A DNA stretch of 64,000 nucleotides from Chryseobacterium sp. 52 (GCF_002754245.1 NZ_PEEX01000001.1:4816001-4880000), one strand, 5' to 3'; positions 43,726 through 54,547 are shown, counted from the stretch's first letter. Program-made: numbers and translations. The notes: a model not told the origin generated them from the sequence alone.

Positions 43726-46005
43726 ATGGAGACGCAAAAATTCAATTATGACAATAATATTGTCAGAGCATTCCTGTATGCTACTATCCTATTCGGGCTG
43801 ATCGGTTTTATGTTGGGACTTTCAGCTGCACTGATGCTTTTCTATCCTGAATTACCAGAGTTTTTATTCGGGACAGATGATACAACCATCCAGAGTCTGA
43901 GAAGCGGAAATATACAGGGTCTTATCAACACGCAGGGTGCTATGGGCTTTGGAAGGATCAGAATGCTTCATACAAGTGCCGTTATTTTTGCTTTCGTTTG
44001 TAATTCCTTCTTCTGCGGTGCTTATTACAGTATGCAGAGGCTTTTAAAAACAAGAATGTACAGTGATACGCTTTCATGGCTTCATTTCTGGACCTGGCAG
44101 CTGATGATCATTGCTGTAGTGATTACATTCCTGATGGGAATCAATACATCTAAAGAATATGCAGAACATGAATGGCCTATTGATATTATGATCACTGTAT
44201 CATGGGTTATTTTCGGGATCAATATGTTCGGAACCATTGCGAAGAGAAGGGTAAGACACCTTTATGTAGCTATCTGGTTTTATATTGCAACCTGGATTGC
44301 TGTGGCAATGCTGCATATCTTTAATAACCTTGAAGTTCCTTTATCATTCACAAGCTGGAAATCCTATTCTGTATATGCCGGTGTAAAAGATGCTCTTGTA
44401 CAATGGTGGTATGGTCATAATGCCGTAGCATTCGTACTGACAACTCCGGTATTAGGTCTGATGTATTATTTCATGCCGAAAGCGGCACAGCGACCTGTAT
44501 TTTCCTATAAATTATCCATTATTCACTTTTGGTCTCTGATATTCGTATACCTTTGGGCCGGTCCTCACCACCTTCAGTATACGGCGCTTCCGGCATGGGT
44601 TCAGGCTGTATCTACCGGTTTCTCTATCATGCTTATCGCACCTTCATGGGGAGGAATGCTGAACGGCCTTCTTACCTTAAGAGGAGCCTGGGATAAAGTA
44701 AGAGAAAATCCTATTCTTAAATTCTTTGTGGTCGCTATTACCTGCTATGGTATGGCCACTTTCGAAGGACCTTTATTAGCTACAAAATCTTTAAATAAAA
44801 TCGGGCACTACACGGACTGGGTGATTGGTCACGTACACCTGGGAGCTCTTGGATGGAACGGTTTTATGGCCTTCGGAGTTGTATACTATCTGATCCCGGT
44901 GATGTGGAGAACACCGTTATGGTCTAAAAAATTAGCCAACTGGCACTTCTGGCTGGGAACATTAGGAATTATTTTCTATGCTGTTCCGATGTATATCTCA
45001 GGTTTCACACAGGGATTGATGTGGAAACAGTTTAATCCGGACGGTACTTTAATGTATAAAAACTGGCTGGATACGGTGACTGCAATTATTCCTTACTTTA
45101 AAATGAGATTCTTAGGAGGTGTCCTTTATCTTTCAGGAGCTATTTTAATGGTGATTAATGTGATCAAAACCGTAAGATCTGGTTCATTTCAGAAAGAAGT
45201 TCCTGCAGAAGCTCCTGCCCTGGCAGCCATCGGCAAAGGGAGAAAAGAAGGCGAAGGCGTACACCTTTGGCTGGAAAGAACTCCAAAATTACTTTCTATA
45301 CTGGCTTTCATTACCGTGGCTATTGGCGGATTGGTAGAAATCATTCCTACATTATCTCTTAAACAGAGTGTTCCTACCATTACCGCAGTAAAACCGTATA
45401 CTCCACTGGAGCTGGAAGGAAGAGACCTGTATGTCCGTGAAGGATGTAACTCGTGCCATTCCCAGATGATCAGACCTTTCCGTGATGAGATTGTAAGGTT
45501 TGAAGGTAAAAACGGGCAGTATTCAAAAGCCGGAGAGTTTATTTATGACAGACCTTTCTTATGGGGGTCTAAAAGAACAGGACCGGATCTTCACAGAGAG
45601 GGTGGCAGAAACCCGGATTCATGGCACTTCAAACATATGTACAACCCAAGAATTACGTCTGCAGGTTCCATTATGCCCCGTTTTCCATGGTTGATTACGA
45701 ATAAGCTGGACCGTACTCAAATGGTTGACAAGATGAGGTTGATGAAAAACTATTTCGATGTTCCTTATTCAAAAGCGGAAATAGATTCTGCAAATAAATG
45801 GGCGGATAATCAGTCTAAAGCTATTGTACAGAGAATTTATTCTGAGGCCGGAGATGTGAAAGATCAGATGGAAAAAGAAAAAACAACAAAAGGTACGTCT
45901 TATGTACCGCTTGAACAGAGAGAAATTGTAGCGATGATCGCCTATCTGCAAAGATTAGGAACGGATATTAAAACAACACAGATTCAGACCGCAAGTGCTG
46001 AGTAA
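43726..46005 (+). CDS. ccoNO: Cytochrome cbb3 oxidase subunits I and II fused (CcoNO)
   Basis: The catalytic core of a high-affinity terminal oxidase. Residues 1 to about 480 are CcoN with many transmembrane helices; H82 is a likely heme ligand and H231 (GHNAVAF), H281 and H282 (AGPHHLQY) fit the CuB ligands. A linker (about 485-520) and one helix lead into CcoO, with the heme-c site CNSCH at 574-578 in YVREGCNSCHSQMIRPF and the axial methionine region SIMPRFPWL. The fusion into 759 residues is typical of Bacteroidota. ccoP follows after 19 nt. Confidence 0.95.
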   Translation: METQKFNYDNNIVRAFLYATILFGLIGFMLGLSAALMLFYPELPEFLFGTDDTTIQSLRSGNIQGLINTQGAMGFGRIRMLHTSAVIFAFVCNSFFCGAYYSMQRLLKTRMYSDTLSWLHFWTWQLMIIAVVITFLMGINTSKEYAEHEWPIDIMITVSWVIFGINMFGTIAKRRVRHLYVAIWFYIATWIAVAMLHIFNNLEVPLSFTSWKSYSVYAGVKDALVQWWYGHNAVAFVLTTPVLGLMYYFMPKAAQRPVFSYKLSIIHFWSLIFVYLWAGPHHLQYTALPAWVQAVSTGFSIMLIAPSWGGMLNGLLTLRGAWDKVRENPILKFFVVAITCYGMATFEGPLLATKSLNKIGHYTDWVIGHVHLGALGWNGFMAFGVVYYLIPVMWRTPLWSKKLANWHFWLGTLGIIFYAVPMYISGFTQGLMWKQFNPDGTLMYKNWLDTVTAIIPYFKMRFLGGVLYLSGAILMVINVIKTVRSGSFQKEVPAEAPALAAIGKGRKEGEGVHLWLERTPKLLSILAFITVAIGGLVEIIPTLSLKQSVPTITAVKPYTPLELEGRDLYVREGCNSCHSQMIRPFRDEIVRFEGKNGQYSKAGEFIYDRPFLWGSKRTGPDLHREGGRNPDSWHFKHMYNPRITSAGSIMPRFPWLITNKLDRTQMVDKMRLMKNYFDVPYSKAEIDSANKWADNQSKAIVQRIYSEAGDVKDQMEKEKTTKGTSYVPLEQREIVAMIAYLQRLGTDIKTTQIQTASAE

Positions 46006-46024
46006 CCTTTAAAATTGTACTGCA

Positions 46025-46909
46025 ATGAAAAAGAGAACCCCAATTTCAATATATATCGCAACAACGGTAGGCTTAACGATCATGGCGTTTGAAATGTTCG
46101 CCGGAGATTCAGGCTATTTTTCTTCTCCATTTTTCTGGGCGCTTATTGTGATCGCTGTTATTCTTCTCATGATCATGAACTCTATCGGTGATCTGGTTGA
46201 AAATGAAAGTTTCAGCAGACTGTCCGAAGAGGAAAAGAAAGAATATTTGGCAGAAAGAAGTATTCCCTATTATCAGAAGCTTTGGGATTCTGCTTTTAAA
46301 AAGCAATCTGCTACCGAAGAAAAAGATATTCTTATCGATCATGGTTTTGACGGAATTACAGAGCTTGACAACTCGCTTCCAAAATGGTGGATAGGTCTGT
46401 TCTGGTTCGGATGTATATTCTGTGCGGTGTATATGACTGCTTTTGCTTTCACAGATTATGCTCATCCCGAAGCAGAATTAAACAAAGAAACCACCACCAT
46501 GCTGGCATCTATAGCGGAATATGAAAAAACGGCCCCTCAGATTGATCTGGAAACGGCAAAATACAGTGCAGATCATATTGCAGAAGGCCAGGAACTTTTT
46601 AAAACCAATTGTGTAACCTGCCACGGCGACAGTGGAAAAGGAGGCATCGGCCCAAATCTTACCGACACACACTGGATCAATCTCAAAGAGAAAAGTCTGT
46701 TTAAAAATGTTTTCTGGATGCTTGAAAACGGTTCTCCGAACAATCCTACAATGCGACCTTTCATCAAAGAAGGAACTATTACAGGAAGAGATGCCGAGAA
46801 AATCGCAGCCTATATCTACCATATCAACCAGGAAACTTCTCCTATTACTCCGGCTCAGGGCGGTGCCGCTCCTCAGGGTGAAGAAGTGAAATGGGAAAAC
46901 GGAAATTAA
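46025..46909 (+). CDS. ccoP: Cytochrome cbb3 oxidase subunit III (CcoP), one heme c
   Basis: A 294-residue membrane-anchored cytochrome c that passes electrons to CcoNO. Three hydrophobic segments are seen (about 8-27, 34-53 and 122-143), then a single cytochrome-c domain with CVTCH at 196-200 and the axial methionine probably in NPTMRPF. Proteobacterial CcoP has two heme-c domains and one helix; the extra N-terminal helices may replace CcoQ, which is absent here. It lies 19 nt after ccoNO and ends in a polar tail. Maturation genes (ccoG, ccoI, ccoS, ccoH) are not in the window. Confidence 0.93.
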   Translation: MKKRTPISIYIATTVGLTIMAFEMFAGDSGYFSSPFFWALIVIAVILLMIMNSIGDLVENESFSRLSEEEKKEYLAERSIPYYQKLWDSAFKKQSATEEKDILIDHGFDGITELDNSLPKWWIGLFWFGCIFCAVYMTAFAFTDYAHPEAELNKETTTMLASIAEYEKTAPQIDLETAKYSADHIAEGQELFKTNCVTCHGDSGKGGIGPNLTDTHWINLKEKSLFKNVFWMLENGSPNNPTMRPFIKEGTITGRDAEKIAAYIYHINQETSPITPAQGGAAPQGEEVKWENGN

Positions 46910-46938
46910 CCAAAATTTATTATCTCCATATATTCCTT

Positions 46939-47017
46939 GCCCCCTTTTGAAATAACATTTGAATTTTCATTTTTGCTAACCTTTTCAACGTTAAAATGAT
47001 AAAAAGGGGGCTTTTTT
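46939..47017 (+). terminator. Probable terminator after ccoP
   Basis: GCCCCCTTTT (46939-46948) pairs with AAAAGGGGGC (47002-47011), then six T. The stem is 10 bp but the loop exceeds 50 nt, so efficiency is uncertain. Confidence 0.55.
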
Positions 47018-47162
47018 AAAGAAAAAATCCAAACCTTGGCTTGTCTTCATCAACTCATTCACTTGACAACTACTCAACTAAATTCCATATCAGGACAGCC
47101 AAGGCAGGATTTTTGCACTTGCAATAGGATACCACAACAAAGAACTAATAAAATAGTATTCT

Positions 47163-47170
47163 TATCTTTG
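47163..47170 (+). promoter_or_regulatory. -7 box of the tamB operon
   Basis: TATCTTTG fits TAnnTTTG and lies 18 nt before the TTG start codon of tamB. No TTG at the expected -33 distance was found. Confidence 0.5.
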
Positions 47171-47188
47171 TTAGAAACCTAATCGCAT

Positions 47189-50100
47189 TTGAAACTGAAA
47201 ATCAACAAAAGAAAACTTTTAAGGCGTATTGTAATAACCTTTATTTCAATATTGGTTTTTCTTACCCTTCTGATACTAAGTCTAAGGCTTCCAGCCGTTC
47301 AAAACTTCATCAAAGACAAATTAATTGTATATCTTGAGAAAAAAATCAAGACCAAAGTAAGCCTCGAAAGGGTTTACATAGGATTTCCCAACAGCCTTGT
47401 CATGGAAAACCTTTATCTGAAAGGACAAGGCGTAGATACCCTACTTGCTGTCAAAAAACTGGATGTAGGTTTGAATATGCTGAAACTTATCAGCTCTACT
47501 GCCGATATTACTTCTGTAAACCTTGAAGGAGCCCGCGCCCATGTGGTAAGGAAACCCAATGGAACTTTCAATTTCGATTATATCATCAATGCTTTTGCGA
47601 CAAGTGACAAAGAAGAAAGTACTTCCAAACCTTTTATCATTTCTCTTGATAAGATCAATTTAAAAGATATTGGGGTAACGTTCAACGACCAGCAATCGAG
47701 GAATGATATTAAACTTTATTTTAAATCATTTGATACCCGGGTTAAAACTTTTGACCTCAATAAAAATACATATGCCGTTAATGATATCAATCTTGACGGA
47801 CTGAAATTAAAATTAAAGCAGGACCTTATTGAAGAGGTTTCTAAAAAAGTAGAGAAAAAGGTAGATTCACTCAATGATAAAAAGCCAATGAATATTGGCC
47901 TCAGAGGAATCAAGCTTACTAATTTCGATATTGATTACGGTGACGACAATACCAAAACATTTGCTAAAGTTCTGTTCAAAGAATTAAGCACAAAGGTTAA
48001 TAAACTGGATCTGGAAAATAATTCTTACCATATTGACAATGTTGTTCTTTCCGGAGCTGATATTAATGCGAATCTTTATTTACCGGCTCAAAACGCCAAT
48101 CCAAAAGATAAAAAAGAACCGGAAGTTTCTAAAGTTTCAGACCAGGATAAAGCTATGAAAGTTATTCTTGGAAAACTTGTCCTGAATGATGTAAAAGCAG
48201 TGTACAACAACACGGCTATTGCTCCTACAAAACAGGGAATGGATTTCAACCACATGAATTTTTCTAAAATGAATGTGGAAGTAAGAAGCTTCAAAATGGA
48301 GAATAATACTTTTGCAGGAACGGTAAATTCAGCAGAAATTCAGGAAGGAAGAGGTCTGGATATTCAAAAATTCAATACTGATTTTGTGTATGCTGAAAAA
48401 CAGGCTTACCTGAAAGATCTTTATTTACAGACTCCAAAAACACTGATCCGTGATGAGGTTATTTTAAACTATGATTCCCTTGATCAGCTTACTTCAAACC
48501 CTGGTGCTGTAAAAATTTCAGCGAATATCAAAGATTCTAAAATAGGTTTCTCTGACATATTGAATATCGTTCCTACTTTACGAAATACAGCTCCATTCAA
48601 TAAATACCCTAACGCTATATTGAACATCAACGCCAATGTTCAGGGAAGTGTGAATGATTTATTGATTAAAGATCTTAAAGTTTCAGGATTAGACCAACTG
48701 AGAGTGGCGGCATCCGGAAGGATCAGGAATGCAATGAATCCGGACCATCTTTATTATGATTTGAGGATTGGAGAATTCTCTACTGAAGCTAAAACTGTTT
48801 ACAACCTTGTTCCGAAAAATACAATTCCCTCCAATATTACCCTTCCGTCCCACTTCAGTATCAAAGGAACTGCAAAAGGAACTACCAAAATGGTAAAGAC
48901 TGATCTCAACCTCTACTCTACCCTTGGAAACGCTGCTATCGTTGCAGATGTAGATATGAGCAGAAAAAACCGCGAGCTGTATGATGTAAAAGCCAATCTT
49001 CAGGCTATTCAGGTTGGAAAAATCATCAAAAATAAAGATATTGGACCGATTACTGCACAAATCTCTGCAAAAGGCGAAAGCTTTGATTTTAAAAATGCGA
49101 AGGCTGATCTTAAAGGTCATGTGGCATCGGCTGTCTACAAAGGCTATCGATACCAGAATATGGATTTAACGGGTAAAATCAACCGTGGAGTCTATAATAT
49201 TGTCCTGAACTCAAAAGACCCGAATGCGAATCTGAATTTAATCGCTTCGGGAGTTTATAATGAAAAAAATCCTACCGTAAAGATCAACGGTGAGGTGATC
49301 AAACTGGATGTGAATAAACTTGGATTCTATGAAAAGCCAATGATCATTGCAGGAAAGATAGACGGAGATTTTTCAAGTCTTGATCCGGATGCCCTGAACG
49401 GCTACCTGAACCTTAAAGATTTTGCATTTTCAGATACAAAAGAAGTTTATCCGGTACAGGAAGTAAACCTTAAAGCGACTTCTACCCAGGATTCAACGCA
49501 AATTATTTTCAATTCTCAGATCGCTGATGTTTCTTTAAAAGGAAAATATAAACTGACCCAGATCTTTGGAGCTTTAACTCAGACGATCAATCAATATTAT
49601 CAGTTTCAGAAACCAGCCAAAGGGCAAAAAATTGATCCGGGACAGTTCTTCACATTCAATGCAAAGATTAAAAATGATGATCTGATCAGAAAATTTGTTC
49701 CGGATCTGAAAAGTTTTGAAACCATCAACTTAGCCGGAAATTATGATGCAGATTCTCAGAAAATTGAAATTAACGGACAGATTCCACAGTTGCTCTATGG
49801 TGAAAACTCGTTGGAGAATGTTGCTTTAAAAGTAACTAATGAAAATCAGGCTTTGCAGTACGGTCTCAACATAGCGGCTTTAAAAAGCTCCAGTTTCACC
49901 CTGAAAAAAGTGGATGTAAGCGGAGATGTTGCCGATAATATCATCAATTATAATATTACCACCAAAGACGACAAAGATGCCACGCAGTTCCTTATTGCAG
50001 GAAATGCAAAATCGTTGAATGACATTACAGAAATTTCTCTTAATCCGAACGGTTTAAAATTAAATTATTCGGACTGGAATGTTGCTGAGAACAATAAAAT

Positions 50101-52219
50101 CCAGATCAGCAGCAAAGGAATTTTAGCGGATAATTTTGTCCTTTCCAATGCAGGAAGTCAGATTTCGCTTCAGTCTGAAACTGATAACCCAGCCAGTCCG
50201 CTTAATATTTCACTGAAAGATTTTAAAATTGAAACCATTACAGAACTGATCAAGAAAGATACGGTTCTGGCAAGGGGAACCATCAACGGTACTGCTCAGC
50301 TTCGGGATATTACCAAAAAAATGACTTTCATTTCTGATCTGAATATTTCAGACCTGATTGTATATGGAAATCCCGTTGGAAATCTGGCTGTAAAAGTGAA
50401 TAATTCTTCACCGAATATTTTAAATGCTGATGTTGCGCTTTCCGGTAATGATAACGATGTGAAAATTCTTGGAGATTACAATACTTCTTCCAGCACATTT
50501 GATCTGAATATGGCGATTAATAAGCTTCAGATGAAGAGTGTTCAGGGGTTTTCCATGAACGCGATCACGAATGCGGAAGGCTATCTATCCGGAAATTTAA
50601 AGATCACAGGAAATACGGATAAACCTAATATTTTAGGTAAAGTAAAATTCAATGATGCAGGCCTTGAAATTGCAAAAACAGGGAGCGATTTCAGAAAACT
50701 CAATGACGAAATTGATTTCACCAGTCGCGGCATAGAGTTTAATAAGTTTAAAATAAATGATAAGGATGGAAATGCTCTTGTGATCAACGGGCAGGTTCTT
50801 ACCCAGACCTACCGGGATTTTGCATTTAACCTTGATGTAAACGCCAAAGATTTCAAAGTGGTTAATTCTGAGAACTCCAATGATGCAATGATGTACGGGA
50901 TACTGGCTATTGATGCGGGTCTTCATATCCGCGGAAATCTTGATCTTCCAAAAGTAGACGGCAGACTGGCGGTTTCTGATGATACAGATTTCACTTTTGT
51001 ACTCCCACAGTCCAGCCCTTCTTTACAGGAGAGAGACGGAATTGTAGAGTTTATCGATCAGGACCAGGTGGTTTTAAACAAAACTATCGTCGCTGACTCT
51101 CTGAAAGCACAGAGCCGTATCAAAGGGATGGATGTAAGCGTCAATATTGAAGTAAGCAAGGAAGCAAAAATGTCTATTGTTATTGATAAGGCAAACGGAG
51201 ATTTTGTAAAACTACAGGGAGAAGCGGAATTGACCGGAGGAATTGATCCTTCAGGAAAAACAACTCTTGTTGGTGTGTATGAAGTGGAAAAAGGATCTTA
51301 TGAACTTTCTGTAAGTCTTCTGAAACGGAAGTTTGATATCCAGAAAGGAAGTACTATTACATGGACCGGAGAGCCAACTGCAGCGATCATGGACATTACG
51401 GCGGTCTATAAAACGGAAGCTCCCCCTATTGATCTTGTTGAACAGCAGATAAGCGGTGACGGCGCTTCTACAATCAATCAATATAAACAAAGAATCCCTT
51501 TCAATACTTTATTGAAAATGAAAGGGGAATTGCTGAAGCCACAAATCAGTTTTGATATTACTACAGACGAAAAGAATAATTCTGTATCATCTACTGTAAC
51601 AGATATTGTCAATCAAAAACTTACTCAGCTCAGAACCCAGGAATCGGAAATGAACAAACAGGTTTTTGCACTCCTTTTACTGAATCGTTTCATTGGAGAG
51701 AATCCGTTTGAGTCCGGTGCCGGAATGTCGGCTGAAATGATGGCCAGACAGAGTGTAAGTAAAATTCTTTCCCAGCAATTGAACAATCTTGCTTCAGGTC
51801 TGATCAAAGGAGTTGATATAGATTTAGGTCTTGATTCTTCTGAAGATTACTCAAGCGGGAAGAAAAACACAAGAACGGATCTGAATGTAGGGGTAAGTAA
51901 AAAATTACTGAATGACCGTCTGAAAGTTTCCGTGGGAAGTAATTTTGCCCTGGAAGGTGAAGCACGTCAAAACGAAAGTACAACAAACATTGCAGGAAAT
52001 GTCACTGTGGATTATAGTCTTTCAAAAGACGGAAGATATATGCTGCGTGCGTATCGTAAGGATGAATATCAGGTGGCTCTTCAGGGACAGATCATAGAAA
52101 CGGGAGTAGGTTTCATTATCACTTTAGACTATGACAAGTTCCGTGAGATTTTCCAAAAAACCAAGAAAGAGAGACGCAAAAAAGAAAATAAGAATAACCA
52201 AGTGGTAGAATTTAAATAA
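47189..52219 (+). CDS. tamB: TamB-type inner-membrane translocation/assembly protein
   Basis: A 1676-residue protein with one N-terminal transmembrane helix (IVITFISILVFLTLLILSL) and a very long periplasmic beta-rich body. AsmA-like repeats lie in the N-terminal part and a DUF490/TamB domain at the C-terminus (KGSYELSVSLLKRKFDIQKGSTITWTGEP region near 1375). It bridges inner and outer membranes for protein or lipid transfer, working with TamL, whose ATG overlaps its stop (TAATG). The start is a TTG: the -7 box directly upstream leaves little room for another start and no in-frame ATG appears before the membrane helix. Confidence 0.9.
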   Translation: MKLKINKRKLLRRIVITFISILVFLTLLILSLRLPAVQNFIKDKLIVYLEKKIKTKVSLERVYIGFPNSLVMENLYLKGQGVDTLLAVKKLDVGLNMLKLISSTADITSVNLEGARAHVVRKPNGTFNFDYIINAFATSDKEESTSKPFIISLDKINLKDIGVTFNDQQSRNDIKLYFKSFDTRVKTFDLNKNTYAVNDINLDGLKLKLKQDLIEEVSKKVEKKVDSLNDKKPMNIGLRGIKLTNFDIDYGDDNTKTFAKVLFKELSTKVNKLDLENNSYHIDNVVLSGADINANLYLPAQNANPKDKKEPEVSKVSDQDKAMKVILGKLVLNDVKAVYNNTAIAPTKQGMDFNHMNFSKMNVEVRSFKMENNTFAGTVNSAEIQEGRGLDIQKFNTDFVYAEKQAYLKDLYLQTPKTLIRDEVILNYDSLDQLTSNPGAVKISANIKDSKIGFSDILNIVPTLRNTAPFNKYPNAILNINANVQGSVNDLLIKDLKVSGLDQLRVAASGRIRNAMNPDHLYYDLRIGEFSTEAKTVYNLVPKNTIPSNITLPSHFSIKGTAKGTTKMVKTDLNLYSTLGNAAIVADVDMSRKNRELYDVKANLQAIQVGKIIKNKDIGPITAQISAKGESFDFKNAKADLKGHVASAVYKGYRYQNMDLTGKINRGVYNIVLNSKDPNANLNLIASGVYNEKNPTVKINGEVIKLDVNKLGFYEKPMIIAGKIDGDFSSLDPDALNGYLNLKDFAFSDTKEVYPVQEVNLKATSTQDSTQIIFNSQIADVSLKGKYKLTQIFGALTQTINQYYQFQKPAKGQKIDPGQFFTFNAKIKNDDLIRKFVPDLKSFETINLAGNYDADSQKIEINGQIPQLLYGENSLENVALKVTNENQALQYGLNIAALKSSSFTLKKVDVSGDVADNIINYNITTKDDKDATQFLIAGNAKSLNDITEISLNPNGLKLNYSDWNVAENNKIQISSKGILADNFVLSNAGSQISLQSETDNPASPLNISLKDFKIETITELIKKDTVLARGTINGTAQLRDITKKMTFISDLNISDLIVYGNPVGNLAVKVNNSSPNILNADVALSGNDNDVKILGDYNTSSSTFDLNMAINKLQMKSVQGFSMNAITNAEGYLSGNLKITGNTDKPNILGKVKFNDAGLEIAKTGSDFRKLNDEIDFTSRGIEFNKFKINDKDGNALVINGQVLTQTYRDFAFNLDVNAKDFKVVNSENSNDAMMYGILAIDAGLHIRGNLDLPKVDGRLAVSDDTDFTFVLPQSSPSLQERDGIVEFIDQDQVVLNKTIVADSLKAQSRIKGMDVSVNIEVSKEAKMSIVIDKANGDFVKLQGEAELTGGIDPSGKTTLVGVYEVEKGSYELSVSLLKRKFDIQKGSTITWTGEPTAAIMDITAVYKTEAPPIDLVEQQISGDGASTINQYKQRIPFNTLLKMKGELLKPQISFDITTDEKNNSVSSTVTDIVNQKLTQLRTQESEMNKQVFALLLLNRFIGENPFESGAGMSAEMMARQSVSKILSQQLNNLASGLIKGVDIDLGLDSSEDYSSGKKNTRTDLNVGVSKKLLNDRLKVSVGSNFALEGEARQNESTTNIAGNVTVDYSLSKDGRYMLRAYRKDEYQVALQGQIIETGVGFIITLDYDKFREIFQKTKKERRKKENKNNQVVEFK

Positions 52220-54546
52220 TGAAAAGCAGACTTAATATATATTGTAAATTTCTGTTCGCTTCGGGCCTTACCGCAGCTACTCTTTCCTGCAGCAATACCA
52301 AATATCTGAAGCAGGGACAGATGCTTTATACCGGCGGAGAAGTAAAAATAGAAAATGACAGCCTTTCAAAAAAGGAAAAAAAAGAACTTCAGTCGGTATT
52401 GGAGGAAAATTTGGTTCCCAAGCCTAATTCTACCCTTTTAGGACTGCGTCCGAAACTATATTTTTATAATATTGCCAAAGAACCTAAAAAAGATAAAGGT
52501 TTTAATTACTGGTTAAAATATAAAGTAGGTGAAAAACCTGTTTTATTAGGAGATGTAGACCGTGAATTCAACAGAAAGATCATTGAAAACTATTCTGAAA
52601 ACAAAGGATATTTTAATGCTAAAGCTACCTATGATACTGTTTCCAAAAATAAAAAAGCACAGGTTATTTATACTTTGAGACCGGGTGCAAGATACCTGGT
52701 AAGCAATGTGAAGTTCCAAAAGGATTCTTCGCTGGTCAACAGAGAGATCCAGGGTTTAACTCATAAAACGTTACTTAAATCAGGAAAGCCTTTCGATCTG
52801 GATGTCATTAAAGATGAAAGAGAACGTATTGACAATGGTTTAAAGGAAAGAGGATTTTATTATTTCAGTCCCGACAATATTATTGTTCAGGCAGACAGTA
52901 CGGTAAGCAAAAATCATAAGGTAGAGCTTAATGTCAAATTAAAAGAAGACACTCCTGATCTGGCTACCGAACAGTTCAGCATCAACAAGGTGATTGTCTT
53001 TCCCAATTATAATATTCAGGATGTAAAAAGAGGCAAGTACAGTGTTCCCATGAACCCGGATTCATTGTCTAAATATGCTTATGATGATATTTATGTGATT
53101 GATCCTCAACATAAATTTAAACCCAAAATTTTCGACAGAGCATTATATTTTAAGAAAGGGGATCTTTACAACCGCTCCAATCATAATCTTACGCTGAACC
53201 GTCTGATCAGTCTGGGAGTTTTCAAATTTGTAAAAAATGAATTTATTGTTTCAGATTCATTAAAACATCAGTTTGATGCGTATTATCTGCTGACACCAAG
53301 ACAAATTCAGTCACTGAGGCTGGAAGCTTTGGGAAGAACGAATTCCGCGAATTATGCCGGTAGCGAATTAAATTTAAACTGGACACACAGAAATTTTTTC
53401 AAAGGAGCCGAACAGTTTAAAGCTGCTGTTTACGGTGCTTTTGATTTCCAGATGGGTGGCCAGGAAAACGCAAAAAATCTGTTTCGTGCAGGATCAACGG
53501 TCCAACTTTCCATTCCAAGAATCGTAGCGCCTTTCCGTTTCAATTCTTCAAGTGCTTTTGTTCCGAGAACAAATATCAATTTAGGCTTTGAATTCCAGAA
53601 CCGTACCGAGTATTATACGCTTAATACATTCAGTGCATCATTTGGGTATTTATGGAAGGAAAATGTAAGAAAGGAGCATGATCTGAAGATATTGGATGTG
53701 ACATTGGTTTCACCTGCTAAGATTACCGCTTTATATGACTCTATATCTGCAAATAGTGATGCTATGCAAAGGGTTGTCCAAAAGCAGCTTATTTTTGGTC
53801 CTACCTATTCCTATACCTATACCAACACCATGTTGTCCAAGCCGACTACCATTTATTATAAAGGAACATTGGATTTAGCAGGAAACATTACAGGTTTGGT
53901 AACGGGTGCTAATGTTGAAAAAGGAAAAGAAAAAAAGATTTTCGGAATCCCTTTCAGTCAATATGCCAAAATAGAAAATGACTTCAGGCTTTATCATAAG
54001 TTTACAGAAAAAACTTCTTTAGCTACCCGATTTATTGTCGGGATAGCTTATCCTTACGGGAATTCGGAGAATATTCCTTTCTCCAAACAGTTCTTTTCGG
54101 GAGGTAGTAACAGTATAAGAGCATTCCGCGCCAGAACATTAGGTCCCGGAAGTTTTGATCCGAGAACTGTAAAATCAGGGTATTATTTTGATCAGTCCGG
54201 AGATATCAAGCTGGAACTTAATGCAGAATACCGTGCTAATCTTTATAAGTTTTTAAATGTTGCTGTCTTCGCAGATGCGGGGAATGTGTGGTTAATTAAC
54301 GAAGATACCCAAAGACCGGGAGCCAGATTTTCCAAAGAATTTTTAAGCGAAGTTGCGGTAGGAGCCGGAGTTGGTCTGAGACTTGATTTCTCTATTCTAA
54401 TTCTCCGACTGGATCTGGCGATGCCTTTACGGGTTCCTTACTATGAAAAGGGAGACCGGTGGGCATTTGACCGCATCAATTTCGGGGATTCTAACTGGAG
54501 AAAAGATAATTTAGTATTAAATATAGCCATCGGATATCCTTTCTAA
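52219..54546 (+). CDS. tamL: TamL, lipoprotein-type TamA/BamA-family outer-membrane protein
   Basis: A 775-residue Omp85-family protein, partner of TamB. In Bacteroidota the TamA homologue is a lipoprotein named TamL; here the lipobox ATLSC gives the lipidated cysteine near residue 24. POTRA domains follow (YLKQGQMLYTGGEVKIEN, SVLEENLVPKPNSTLLGLRPKL, VSNVKFQKDSSLVNREIQG), and the barrel begins about residue 370. The conserved barrel loop motif appears as RAFRARTLGPGSF (V/IRGF-type). It overlaps tamB by 1 nt and is followed 1 nt later by the YihY gene. Confidence 0.9.
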   Translation: MKSRLNIYCKFLFASGLTAATLSCSNTKYLKQGQMLYTGGEVKIENDSLSKKEKKELQSVLEENLVPKPNSTLLGLRPKLYFYNIAKEPKKDKGFNYWLKYKVGEKPVLLGDVDREFNRKIIENYSENKGYFNAKATYDTVSKNKKAQVIYTLRPGARYLVSNVKFQKDSSLVNREIQGLTHKTLLKSGKPFDLDVIKDERERIDNGLKERGFYYFSPDNIIVQADSTVSKNHKVELNVKLKEDTPDLATEQFSINKVIVFPNYNIQDVKRGKYSVPMNPDSLSKYAYDDIYVIDPQHKFKPKIFDRALYFKKGDLYNRSNHNLTLNRLISLGVFKFVKNEFIVSDSLKHQFDAYYLLTPRQIQSLRLEALGRTNSANYAGSELNLNWTHRNFFKGAEQFKAAVYGAFDFQMGGQENAKNLFRAGSTVQLSIPRIVAPFRFNSSSAFVPRTNINLGFEFQNRTEYYTLNTFSASFGYLWKENVRKEHDLKILDVTLVSPAKITALYDSISANSDAMQRVVQKQLIFGPTYSYTYTNTMLSKPTTIYYKGTLDLAGNITGLVTGANVEKGKEKKIFGIPFSQYAKIENDFRLYHKFTEKTSLATRFIVGIAYPYGNSENIPFSKQFFSGGSNSIRAFRARTLGPGSFDPRTVKSGYYFDQSGDIKLELNAEYRANLYKFLNVAVFADAGNVWLINEDTQRPGARFSKEFLSEVAVGAGVGLRLDFSILILRLDLAMPLRVPYYEKGDRWAFDRINFGDSNWRKDNLVLNIAIGYPF

Positions 54547-54547
54547 T

